Below are positions 9,152 to 17,632 of a stretch of 37,666 nt of DNA, piece by piece. Both the position numbers and the translations under genes were made by a program. Each line of letters begins with the position of its first letter. Within the stretch, counting starts at the first letter, position 1. Below the pieces are notes generated by a model. That model saw nothing but the letters and a program-made list of their open reading frames with translations. It ran no database searches and had not been told where the DNA came from. Origin of the DNA: Pararhodospirillum photometricum DSM 122. Its GTDB lineage: Bacteria; Pseudomonadota; Alphaproteobacteria; Rhodospirillales; Rhodospirillaceae. The stretch spans positions 3,743,684-3,781,349 of the forward strand of contig NC_017059.1 of the NCBI RefSeq assembly GCF_000284415.1. The letters run 5' to 3'.

Positions 9152-10647
9152 GGGGTTTTCCTGCGCTTGGGGATGGCGAGACGCATGATGGCTTCCTCGC
9201 GGATTTCGTCGCCTGCGAGTTCGCCAGTAATTTCGCCCTCAGCCATGACATAGACCCGCTGGCACAAGCCGACCAGCTCGACCATTTCCGAGGAAATGAC
9301 CAGGATTCCGAAGCCCCGCCGGGCCAAATCGTTGATGAGCAGGTAAAGCTCGGCCTTGGCGCCCACGTCCACACCGCGCGTCGGTTCGTCGAGGATCAGC
9401 ACCCGGGGCTCGGCATTGAGCCACTTGGCCAGCACGACTTTTTGTTGGTTGCCGCCGCTCAGGGACGACAAGGCGTCATGGGGCGAGCCCAGGCGGATGC
9501 GCAGACTCTCGCGCGAGCGCTCGGCCACCCCGGCTTCCCGGGCCCGGCTACAAACACCAAGGCGGCTGATCTGCCCCAGATTGGTCAACGTCAGGTTTTC
9601 GCTGATGCTCATCGGCAAAATACCGCCCTGGCGCTTGCGGTCCTCGGGCACGAGGCCGATCCCCTGGCGCATGGCCTCGGCCGGCCGGGTAATACGCCGC
9701 GCCGTGCCGTCGATCTCGATGATGCCGCTGTCGTAGCGATCAATCCCGAAGAGGCACCGCGCCACCTCGGAACGCCCCGAGCCCACCAGCCCGGCCAGCC
9801 CCAGGATCTCGCCCCGCCGCAGGTGCAAGGAGACATCGTGCAGCACCCGGGCCCGGGTCAGGTTGCGCACCCGCAAGATCACCTCGGCCTCGCCCTGGGG
9901 CGCCGGTTTGGGCGGAAACAAGCTGCCCAGGCGGCGGCCGACCATGGTGGTGATGATGTCTTCCTCGGTGCAGGTCCGGGGGTCGAGGTCGGTGACGGTT
10001 TGGCCGTCCTTGAACACCGTGATGGCATCGGCGATGCGGAAGATCTCTTCCAGCCGATGGGAAATATACAAAATCGTCACGCCCTGCTGACGCAGGCGGC
10101 GCAGGTTGGCAAAAAGGATCTCGATCTCGGGATCGGCCAATACGGCGCTGGGCTCGTCCATGATCAGGATCTTGCAGTCGTGCAGCACCAGGGCCGAGGT
10201 GATCTCGACGATCTGCTGATAGGCCACGCTCAAGGCCCCGACCGGCGTGGTCGGATCAATGGCGAACCCGAACTGGGCCAGGGCCTCGGCAGCGCGGCGG
10301 TTGAGCGTCCGGTGGTTGACGAACAGCCGCCCCAACTGGCCCAGGAACATGTTTTCGGCCACGCTGAGGTCGGGAGCCAGGGCCAGCTCCTGGTGAATGA
10401 TCGCGATTCCGTGGCGCTGGCTCTCGGCGGGGCTGGCAAAATCGACGGTTTTGCCAAAGAGGCGCATCTGCCCTCCATCCCGGCGCAAGATGCCGGCCAG
10501 GATGTTCATCAAGGTCGATTTGCCGGCACCGTTTTCGCCAACCAGGGCATGAATGGTGCCGGGGGCGACGCGCAGTGTCGCGTTTTGAAGGGCGCGTACC
10601 CCGCCAAAAGCCTTGGTGACGCCCTCGACCTCCACCGCATAGGTCAT
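9148..10647 (-). CDS. sugar ABC transporter ATP-binding protein (RbsA/MglA type, two ATPase domains)
   Basis: A 499-residue double ATPase. Domain 1 has Walker A GENGAGKST, ALSVAYQQIVEI in the signature position and Walker B KILIMDEPS. Domain 2 has the degenerate P-loop GLVGSGRSE, LSGGNQQKVVLAKWL and VLILDEPTRGVDVGAK. This asymmetric pattern is standard for the ribose/galactose/xylose class, which uses one polypeptide with two nucleotide sites. The ATG at 10647 has GAGGG upstream. It lies 46 bases after the GatZ-like gene and overlaps the permease by four bases. Together with the binding protein it forms a complete importer for a sugar or polyol. Confidence 0.95.
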   Translation of the reverse strand: MTYAVEVEGVTKAFGGVRALQNATLRVAPGTIHALVGENGAGKSTLMNILAGILRRDGGQMRLFGKTVDFASPAESQRHGIAIIHQELALAPDLSVAENMFLGQLGRLFVNHRTLNRRAAEALAQFGFAIDPTTPVGALSVAYQQIVEITSALVLHDCKILIMDEPSAVLADPEIEILFANLRRLRQQGVTILYISHRLEEIFRIADAITVFKDGQTVTDLDPRTCTEEDIITTMVGRRLGSLFPPKPAPQGEAEVILRVRNLTRARVLHDVSLHLRRGEILGLAGLVGSGRSEVARCLFGIDRYDSGIIEIDGTARRITRPAEAMRQGIGLVPEDRKRQGGILPMSISENLTLTNLGQISRLGVCSRAREAGVAERSRESLRIRLGSPHDALSSLSGGNQQKVVLAKWLNAEPRVLILDEPTRGVDVGAKAELYLLINDLARRGFGILVISSEMVELVGLCQRVYVMAEGEITGELAGDEIREEAIMRLAIPKRRKTP

Positions 10648-10693
10648 GCTTTGGCCCTCGCTTGTCCTGGTCAGCGCGCGCAGGCTCGATCCA

Positions 10694-11983
10694 TCATCCG
10701 GCACGGCGCCATCCTCCCTCGCCTTCCGCCACGCCGGTACAGGCGAAGCGGTAGTCTTCCAGGACTTGGCGCACTTTGTCGGCCAGCAGGGCTTGGGGGC
10801 TGAAGGGAGTCCGACCCAGGCGGGCCCGCTCCAAACCAGCAAATTGCCGGATAAGCCCCTCGCTCGGCGACACCTGGGCCAGATTGGCCAGCAAGCGCTC
10901 GACGGCGGCCGCCACCTCGGGATGGGTCCAGTAATAGCGGATGCGATCCGACTGACTGTAGGCCCGCAACAAGCGACGCTGTCCCGGCGCCCCGGCATAA
11001 TAGCGGGCCCAGGCCTCGGGTTCCTCCAGCATGATGCGCTCCACGACGGCGCGCAGGCAGGAGCGGCGTTCGATGGGGATAAGCTCGTCCTCCATCGCCG
11101 CCAGGGCGAACAGGCCCTCGCGCAGGGCGTAGGTCAGGGCCGGGCCCACCTTGAGGATGGCGAAGCGGTCCTCAACCAGGGCCCGCAGGGCCTCGCGGCT
11201 CTGAAAATCGGTGGAATGGGCCTCGTAGACGAGACCGGGTCGCCCCTGGATCAGGGCCACCAAATCGCGGGTCTTGCCGGGATCGTAGGGCAGAAGACCG
11301 GTATGATCGAAATCGACCCCGGGCTGGACCACCACCGCCCCCACCCGCTCGAAGGCGTTGTGCAGGCCGCGTCGAGCGAAGGCCAAGCGATGCAGATCCA
11401 GGGTTTCGGCAACATCAGCGGCGGCACTGACGCGCACCGCGCTCAAGCCCTCGGTTTCGCCGCCCGGGACCGGCACCTCGGTGCCGATGACATAGAGCAC
11501 CTCTTGGCCCGGCCGGGTGGCGGCCTCGGCGGCGGCGGCGAGATCGGCGGCGCGCTCGGCGACCAGAGCCGGATCCAGGGGATCGCATTCCCCGGCCAAG
11601 GCCATGGAGGCATCGAGATGGATCTTGGTAAAGCCAGCGGCCACCGCCTCGGCCACCAGGGCGCGCGACAGGGCCAGGGCCTCCTCGGCGGGGCGGGACC
11701 GCCAGACCGTGGGCCCCAGGTGATCACCGCCCAGGCGCACGCGGCGGCGGGGGAAACCAACCGCGTCGGCCAGACCTTCGACAAACGTGCGAAAAGCCGC
11801 CGGGGTCATGCCGGTGTAGCCACCGAACTGATTCACCTGATTGGCGGTCGCCTCAATCAGGACTGGGGCGTCGTCGTCGCGCGCGGCCTCCAGGGCGGCC
11901 CGGATCACCAGGGGATGGGCCGTGCACAAGGAGCAAATCCCCTGTGCCTCGCCCCGGCCTTGCGCCGCAATCACCTCTTTCAT
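10694..11983 (-). CDS. GatZ/KbaZ-like tagatose-bisphosphate aldolase subunit
   Basis: A 429-residue protein of the GatZ/KbaZ family, which stabilises or activates the class II tagatose-1,6-bisphosphate aldolase. Recognisable parts are CTAHPLVIRAALEAARDDDAPVLIEAT near the N-terminus, NQVNQFGGYTGMTP, LGGDHLGPTVW, KIHLDASMA, and the C-terminal SQSDRIRYYWTHPEV. Some relatives may be active enzymes on tagatose derivatives, so 'non-catalytic' is not certain. The ATG at 11983 is preceded by AAGGAGGG, 12 bases after the dehydrogenase stop. Its presence is the best hint that the pathway runs through tagatose, that is, galactitol rather than sorbitol. Confidence 0.88.
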   Translation of the reverse strand: MKEVIAAQGRGEAQGICSLCTAHPLVIRAALEAARDDDAPVLIEATANQVNQFGGYTGMTPAAFRTFVEGLADAVGFPRRRVRLGGDHLGPTVWRSRPAEEALALSRALVAEAVAAGFTKIHLDASMALAGECDPLDPALVAERAADLAAAAEAATRPGQEVLYVIGTEVPVPGGETEGLSAVRVSAAADVAETLDLHRLAFARRGLHNAFERVGAVVVQPGVDFDHTGLLPYDPGKTRDLVALIQGRPGLVYEAHSTDFQSREALRALVEDRFAILKVGPALTYALREGLFALAAMEDELIPIERRSCLRAVVERIMLEEPEAWARYYAGAPGQRRLLRAYSQSDRIRYYWTHPEVAAAVERLLANLAQVSPSEGLIRQFAGLERARLGRTPFSPQALLADKVRQVLEDYRFACTGVAEGEGGWRRAG

Positions 11984-11995
11984 GGTCCGCCCTCC

Positions 11996-12995
11996 TTACG
12001 CGGCAAAGTTGGTCACACAGACCTTGCGCAAGCGGCCATCGCCGGCCTTCATCCGCTCCAAGAAGGTCGGGCACTCGGAAAGCGCGATGCGATGCGAGAC
12101 GATGTCGGCGACCTCCACGACACCCGAGGCCATCAGGTCAATGGCCTGCTGGCTGTTCTTGAGCGAGGTGAAGCTGGCCAGGAGCTGGATTTCGTCGCGA
12201 TAGAAGCGGAAATGATCGAGAGCGATCGTCGCCGTCGGCCCCGGCACCCCAAACACCAACACCCGCCCCGGGGCGCACCAGCCGGTTCGCGGCCTCGGCC
12301 ACCAGGACCGAGGCGCCGGTGGCATCGGCGCAGGCGTCATAGGTCTTGGCGCTGATCTCGACCGGATCGCCAAACACCCGCCCCAGGCCGAGGGCGGCAG
12401 CGGCGCGGCGGCGTTCGGGCTCGCGCTCCAGGATATCCACAGCCCGAACGCCACGCGCACGCATCAGACGGGCCATCAACACGCCGATCGGCCCAGCCCC
12501 CATGACCAGCACCTGCTCGCCCAACTGGGGGGCCAGACGCTCGGTGGCGTGGACAACGCACGACAAGGGTTCGACGAGGGCCCCGTGTTCCCAGGGCAAG
12601 GCGCCAATGTCAAACGCGGCGCGCTCGTTGACCAGAACGTATTCGGCCATGCCGCCTGGGAGATTAACCCCCGGCACCCGCATCGCCCGACAATAATGGT
12701 GCTCGCCGCGCAGGCATTCGGGGCAGTTGTTGCACGGAATGTTGGGCTCAACGGCCACCCGCGCCCCGGGCTGGAAGCGCACGCACTCGGGGCCCACCGC
12801 CACCACCTCGCCGGCAAATTCGTGACCGGGAACTAGGGGAAAGGCGCAGGGAAAGCCCCCGTGGAAAATATGAACATCGGTGCCACAGATGCCGCTGGCC
12901 GCCACCTTGATCAAAAGCTCGTCCCCGTGGGGCTCGGGACACGGCAGTTCCTCGATCGAGAGGCTGCCCGGACGGGAAAAAACCAGGGCTTTCAT
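11996..12995 (-). CDS. zinc-dependent sorbitol/galactitol-type alcohol dehydrogenase, frame-broken
   Basis: A medium-chain Zn dehydrogenase. In the first frame it shows GICGTDVHIFHG (catalytic Cys), PGHEFAGEVV (catalytic His), the structural-zinc set CNNCPECLRGEHHYC and the NAD-site GAGPIGVLMARLM. After about residue 240 homology jumps to another frame (RVLVFGVPGPTATIALDHF..., ending VCVTNFAA). The junction is the run CCCCGGGG at 12266-12273; removing one base restores a 332-residue protein. The truncated product would lack the last ~90 residues. The ATG at 12995 has GAGGA upstream. It probably oxidises a polyol or polyol phosphate for the same pathway as the SmoS-like gene. Confidence 0.85.
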
Positions 12996-13038
12996 GGCAC
13001 GATCCTCGAGAGCATCCCAGGCGGGAGGGAAAGGAAAA

Positions 13039-13066
13039 GCCGCCGGACGGGGGCCGGTCCGGCGGC
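13039..13066 (-). terminator. intercistronic terminator/attenuator after the binding-protein gene
   Basis: Perfect 10-bp stem (GCCGCCGGAC at 13039-13048, GTCCGGCGGC at 13057-13066), 8-base loop, followed on the minus strand by TTTTCCTTTCCC. Placed between the binding-protein gene and the rest of the operon, it would make the binding protein more abundant than the membrane parts, as in many ABC importers. Confidence 0.7.
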
Positions 13067-13075
13067 AAGGACGGA

Positions 13076-14053
13076 TCAGAACAGAGATTTCTCGTCGTAG
13101 ACCGTCTTGGCGTTGTCGCCGTTGACCATGAGCGGTGGGGTGTAGGAGTAGTCGGGGAACTGGGTCTTGCCCGCCTTGACTTCCTTCAGAAGATTGACCG
13201 CCATTTGCGCCATCAACTTGGGATTATTCTCCCCGGTTGCTTGCATCTGACCATCAATGATGGCCTTGTAGGCGTTCTTGTTGCCGTCGTAGCTGTACAG
13301 CCGAACGTCTTTGAGGCGACCGGCGGCGCGCAGGGCATGGACGGCACCCAAGGCCATGTCATCGTTTTCGGTATAGACGGCGTTGATCTCGGGATGGGCG
13401 GCCAGCACGTCTTCCATGGCCTTGAGGCCGCCTTGCTGGTCCCAGCCACCCCACACCTGGGTCACGATCTGGAAGTTGGTCTTGGCCGAGCGCCGCAGTT
13501 GCCCGTCCATGATGCCGAGGAAGAAATTGCTGGAGCGGGTGTGGCCGACCAGATTGCCTTGGTTGCCACTGATCAGCGCCACCTTGAGGGGGGTGTCGGC
13601 AAACTGGGTGGCGGCGTATTCCCCGATGAGTTGGTTGGTCTTGGCGTTGTCGGAGGCGACGCGGGTCACAACGTCGGCGCCGATGGCCAGATCGCTGTCG
13701 ATGATGACCACGGGGATGTTCTTGCGCCGCACCTGCTCGACAATGCGCATGCCAGCGGCCGGGTCTTGGGGGTTGAGGATCAGGGCGTTGATGCCCCGGG
13801 CCACCATGTCCTCGACGTCGGCGATCTGCTTGTTGAGGTCGGCCCGGGCATCGGTGCTGATCACCTTCCAGCCCTCGGCCTCGGCGAAGGTTTTGACGTG
13901 CTCGGTCAGGGCGCTGAAATAGGGGCCGTTCAAGGTCCGGTTCGAGAAGCCGACCGTGAACTCCTGCGCGTTCGCCACCTGACACACCAACAGCGTGGAG
14001 GCCGCCAGCGCCGCGCCTCCCTTGAGTACCGTCGTCAAGAATCCACGAAACAT
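13076..14053 (-). CDS. periplasmic sugar/polyol-binding protein (ribose-type, type I)
   Basis: A 325-residue binding protein with a Sec signal peptide (basic start MFRGFLTTVLKGG, hydrophobic core, cleavage after VANA). The mature part starts QEFTVGFSNRTLNGPYFSAL and contains INALILNPQDPAAG, VVIIDSDLA and VYTENDDMALGAVHAL, typical of periplasmic binding protein type I domains (RbsB class). It captures the ligand for the adjacent importer. The ATG at 14053 has GGGAGGA upstream. It is the first gene of the leftward arm, divergent from the kinase gene. The ligand is unknown; the enzymes nearby suggest a hexitol or ketose. Confidence 0.92.
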   Translation of the reverse strand: MFRGFLTTVLKGGAALAASTLLVCQVANAQEFTVGFSNRTLNGPYFSALTEHVKTFAEAEGWKVISTDARADLNKQIADVEDMVARGINALILNPQDPAAGMRIVEQVRRKNIPVVIIDSDLAIGADVVTRVASDNAKTNQLIGEYAATQFADTPLKVALISGNQGNLVGHTRSSNFFLGIMDGQLRRSAKTNFQIVTQVWGGWDQQGGLKAMEDVLAAHPEINAVYTENDDMALGAVHALRAAGRLKDVRLYSYDGNKNAYKAIIDGQMQATGENNPKLMAQMAVNLLKEVKAGKTQFPDYSYTPPLMVNGDNAKTVYDEKSLF

Positions 14054-14747
14054 CCGTTCCTCCCGGGGGACAGCCCCGTTTGCGAGTGACCCTGACGGCA
14101 CCGGCCCGACCCGCGCCGCCGATCGCTGGAAGGCGGCACCCGGCGCGCCTTCCCCGCCCCCGACCTCGGATCGACCGCCTTAAGCCACTCCTAAAAAGAG
14201 CGGGCAGCGACCTTTTTCGTCGATGGGACGTTTCCTCAAGTGGGTCCAGTGTGTCAGACCGTCGTCACGAGTCAACGAGAAACTTAACTCGCACCAATTT
14301 ATTTTTTGCCTGTGGAAGAAGGGCGGTCCTTGCCCGCCAGCGGCTCGCCCTCCCCTTGAAAGGGAGGGGAGCCTAGCGCTAGAGGCGCCTCAAAAAATGC
14401 CGCAACGCACTATAAACACGCCACTCTCGACACACCTTCCCCACCCTGACCGCCCCTTCCCTGCCCCCACCCCCGCCGCCGCCCCTTGCCGCGACCGGCG
14501 CTCCCCTGCCCGCCCCAGAGGCACTCTCTGCCCACGAGATGAGCAATAGCGCCCACACGCTCTTCGGGCGAAGGCCGTCGGCACGCCGTGGGCGAAGTTT
14601 TTTCTCTCACCACAATTTTTCGCTCGAAAAGTTTTTAATTGACACTCGATACCTCAAAGCGCATGGTCGGCAGCGAAAACCAGCGCGTTCCCCGGCCCTT
14701 GACCTCAGTCCCGGACGCAGCGCCTGCGGCAAGCGAAAGAGCGCCCC
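14054..14747. promoter_or_regulatory. divergent control region of the sugar/polyol locus
   Basis: About 690 bases between divergent genes, with AT-rich blocks unlike the surrounding coding DNA. A dyad TTTTCG-CT-CGAAAA lies at 14617-14630, and TTGACA, a good -35 box for the rightward kinase arm, at 14639-14644. No clear -10 is visible. No regulator gene is nearby, so the repressor or activator must be encoded elsewhere. Short frames here look non-coding. Confidence 0.45.
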
Positions 14748-15756
14748 ATGAAAAAAATTGTCACGATCGGCGAAATCGTCGTCGAGATCATGGCCACCGA
14801 AGCGGGGCACGGCTTTCGCGAGCCTTTATCTCTGCTCGGCCCCTACGCGTCCGGGGCTCCGGCCATCTTCATCGATCAAGTCGCCCGTTTGGGGCAGCCC
14901 TGCGGCATCTTGAGTTCGGTGGGCGACGACGATTTCGGCTTGCTCAACCGCGAGCGCCTCGCCCGCGACGGCGCCGATGTCTCGGCGGTGGCCATCATCC
15001 CCGATGCGGTCACCGGCAGCGCCTTCGTGCGCTATCGCCCAGACGGGGAACGCGATTTCATTTTCAATATCCGTCACAGCGCCTGTGCTCACATCGGCCA
15101 CAGCCCGGCCGGGGACCATCTTCTCGACAGCGCCGACCATCTGCACGTGATGGGCTCCTCGCTGTTTTCCCCCGAGATGATCGCCCTGGTGCGCCACGCC
15201 CTGGAGCGGATCAAGAGCCGAGGCGGCAGCGTCTCCTTCGATCCCAACGTGCGCAAGGAGATGCTGGGCAGCCCCGGCATGCGTGAGGCCTTGGAAGAAG
15301 TCTTGCGCCACACCGACCTCTTCCTACCCAGCGGGGCCGAGTTGTTCCTGCTGGCCGGGACCCCCGACGAAGACGAGGCCATTGCCGAGGTGCTGGCCGG
15401 GGGCTGCCAGGCCATCGTCCTCAAAAAAAGGCGCCGGAGGGGCTTGGTATTTTGCCCCCAGCCAGCGCTTTCACCATCCGGCCTTTGCCGTGCAGGAGAC
15501 CGATCCCACCGGAGCCGGCGATTGTTTTGGCGCGACCTTCGTCACAGCGTGGTTGCGCGGTTTACCGCCGGAAGAGGCCCTGGGGTTGGCCTGTGCCGCG
15601 GGCGCCTTGGCCGTAACGCGCAAAGGGCCCATGGAAGGCACGTCCAGTTTGGGCGAGATCGCGGCTTTGCGCGCCGCCGCCTGTGGGGGGCTTGGGGAAG
15701 AAACAAGGGACGTTGGGGACACCGCCGACCAAAGCTCGCCCCACACTCAACCATAA
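14748..15756 (+). CDS. PfkB-family carbohydrate kinase, frame-broken
   Basis: A ribokinase/fructokinase-type enzyme, expected to phosphorylate a ketose or ketose phosphate (fructokinase or tagatose-6-phosphate kinase role). The first frame runs from MKKIVTIGEIVVEIMA through GILSSVGDDDFG and SFDPNVRKEML to QAIVLKK. Homology then continues one frame over with GAGGAWYFAPSQ and the PfkB signature DPTGAGDCFGATFV. The break is a run of seven A at 15423-15429; six A would give 335 residues in one frame. The catalytic Asp (GAGD) lies after the break, so the truncated product should be inactive. The start ATG lacks a strong ribosome site. First gene of the rightward arm. Confidence 0.85.
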
Positions 15757-15773
15757 TAAAATAGGGATGAAAG

Positions 15774-16784
15774 ATGGAGAGTCGCGAGATCGGCGTGCTG
15801 GGCGGAGATCCAGTCCAGGAAATCCGCCTTTCCACTCCGGCCGGCGCCCAGGCGCTGGTTCTCAGCTACGGCGCCACCTTGCGCGATCTGGTGGTACCGC
15901 TGGGCGACGGCCGGACGCGGCGCGTGGTGTTGGGCTATCAGAGCATCGAGGCCTACCGCCACAACCCGTGCTACCTCGGCGCGACCATTGGCCGTTGCGC
16001 CAACCGCATCGCAGACGATCACTTCGTGCTGGACGGACAGACCTCCCCCCTGCCCGCCAACAGCGCGGGCGGCATCCACCTGCACGGCGGCCCCCAGGGC
16101 TTTTCCCGCCGCCCCTGGCGGGTGGTGGAGGCCGACCAAAGCTCGGTGCTGCTGGCCCTGACCTCCGAAGACGGCGACCAGGGCTACCCCGGGCGGGTCG
16201 AGGTCACGTGTCGCTATCACCTAAGCGACAGCACGTGCTTGCGCCTTGAAATGACCGGCGAAGCCGACGCGCCAACCCTTCTCAACCTGACCAACCATAC
16301 CTATTTCACTCTGGCCGACGACGCCAGCGCCGATGACCATTTTCTGGAAATCGCGGCCCGCTTCCATACCCCGGCCCGGGACACCCTGATCCCCACCGGC
16401 GAGATCCGCTTTGTCGAGGGCACACCGTATGACTTTCGTCGCCTGCGGCGTATCGGCGACGCCAAGGTGCCCTACGACATCAATTTTGTTTTGGACGGCG
16501 CCGACGGCACCGTTCGCCCCGTGGCCCGGGCCCGCTCTCCCCAGCAGGACCTGGAACTGGAGGTCCACACCGACCAGCCCGGCCTCCTGCTTTATACCGG
16601 CTCGGCCCTGTTTCAAGCAGGCCCCGGCCTTGAGGGACAAAAGCACGGTCCGGGCGCGGGCTTTTGTCTGGAAACCTATCGCTTTACCGATTCCATCCAC
16701 CAGCCGCACTTCCCCTCGGTGATCCTGCGGCCGGGTGAACGGTATACCCACCGCTGCGAGTACCGATTCAACGCCCTGGCGTGA
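15774..16784 (+). CDS. galM: aldose 1-epimerase (mutarotase)
   Basis: A 336-residue galactose-mutarotase fold protein that interconverts alpha and beta anomers of aldoses. Family motifs are GATIGRCANRIA (substrate-binding Arg), GGIHLHGG, NLTNHTYFTL (catalytic His) and the C-terminal GFCLETYRFTDSIHQPHFPS with the catalytic Glu. Length is normal. The ATG at 15774 is preceded by AGGGA. It lies 17 bases after the kinase and before the SDR gene, in one rightward unit. Its presence suggests that an aldose can also be handled by this locus. Confidence 0.93.
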   Translation: MESREIGVLGGDPVQEIRLSTPAGAQALVLSYGATLRDLVVPLGDGRTRRVVLGYQSIEAYRHNPCYLGATIGRCANRIADDHFVLDGQTSPLPANSAGGIHLHGGPQGFSRRPWRVVEADQSSVLLALTSEDGDQGYPGRVEVTCRYHLSDSTCLRLEMTGEADAPTLLNLTNHTYFTLADDASADDHFLEIAARFHTPARDTLIPTGEIRFVEGTPYDFRRLRRIGDAKVPYDINFVLDGADGTVRPVARARSPQQDLELEVHTDQPGLLLYTGSALFQAGPGLEGQKHGPGAGFCLETYRFTDSIHQPHFPSVILRPGERYTHRCEYRFNALA

Positions 16785-16807
16785 GCCCCCTTTTCCGAGG
16801 ACAGATC

Positions 16808-17578
16808 ATGAAGCTGAAAGACAAGGTTGCCCTAGTCACGGGATCCGCGCGCGGCATTGGCTTCGCCATCGCCCAGCGCTATACCGAGGAAGGGGCCAAG
16901 GTCGTGTTGGCCGACATCAACGCCGAAGCGGTGCGCGACGCCGCCGCCCGCGTCGGCCACGGCGCCATCGGCGTGGCCCTCGACGTCACCCAACAGGCCT
17001 CGATCGACGCCGCCATCGCCCAAACCGTAGCAACCTTCGGGCGCCTCGACATCCTAGTGAACAATGCCGGGGTGTTCGACCTCGCCCCCATCCTCGACAT
17101 CACCCGCGAGAGCTATCACAAGGTGTTCGCGGTCAACGTCGAGGGCCTGCTGTTCACCCTCCAAGCGGCGGCACAGCAAATGGTGCGCCAGGGGACCGGT
17201 GGACGGATCATCAACTTCAGCTCGCAAGCCGGCCGCCGAGGCGAAGCCTTGGTCGGCATCTATTGCGCCAGCAAGGCCGCCGTCCTCAGCCTCACTCAAT
17301 CCGCTGGCCTCGACCTGATCCGCTACGGCATCCGCGTGAATGGCATCGCCCCGGGCGTGGTCGATACCCCCATGTGGGACCATGTCGATGCCCTGTTCGC
17401 CCGCTACGAAAACCGCCCGGTCGGCGAAAAGAAACGCCTCGTCGGCGAGGCCGTCCCCTATGGCCGCATGGGCCGCCCCGAGGACTACCCCGGCGCCGCC
17501 GTCTTCCTGGCCTCCGACGACGCCGAGTACATCGTCGCCCAAACCCTCAACGTCGATGGCGGAAACTGGATGAGCTGA
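16808..17578 (+). CDS. smoS: short-chain polyol dehydrogenase, SmoS (sorbitol/galactitol dehydrogenase) type
   Basis: A 256-residue NAD-dependent SDR. It shows the cofactor motif TGSARGIGFA near residue 12, NNAGVFDLAPI, the catalytic Ser in NFSSQAGRRGEALVGIY, YxxxK as YCASK, and the tail IVAQTLNVDGGNWMS. The QAGRRGEALVG, YENxPxGEKKR and NVDGGNWMS stretches resemble Rhodobacter/Sinorhizobium SmoS, which oxidises D-glucitol to fructose and galactitol to tagatose. I chose the ATG at 16808 (GAGGA upstream) over the GTG at 16781 that overlaps galM. It probably catalyses the first step of the pathway after uptake. Confidence 0.88.
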   Translation: MKLKDKVALVTGSARGIGFAIAQRYTEEGAKVVLADINAEAVRDAAARVGHGAIGVALDVTQQASIDAAIAQTVATFGRLDILVNNAGVFDLAPILDITRESYHKVFAVNVEGLLFTLQAAAQQMVRQGTGGRIINFSSQAGRRGEALVGIYCASKAAVLSLTQSAGLDLIRYGIRVNGIAPGVVDTPMWDHVDALFARYENRPVGEKKRLVGEAVPYGRMGRPEDYPGAAVFLASDDAEYIVAQTLNVDGGNWMS

Positions 17579-17593
17579 CCGCAAGGGAGGGAT

Positions 17594-17615
17594 CTGCCTC
17601 GGTGGCGCGAGGCAG
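17594..17615. terminator. hairpin between convergent SDR and marK genes
   Basis: CTGCCTC (17594-17600) pairs with GAGGCAG (17609-17615) around an 8-base loop in the 54-base gap between two convergent genes. There is no T-tract, so termination strength is uncertain. Confidence 0.4.
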
Positions 17616-17632
17616 CAACCCCGAACTACCCG

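Noticed and set aside
8755..10803. 682-codon plus-strand frame opposite the ABC transporter genes
   Set aside because: The minus strand encodes Walker motifs and an RbsC-like permease; the plus frame is a shadow.
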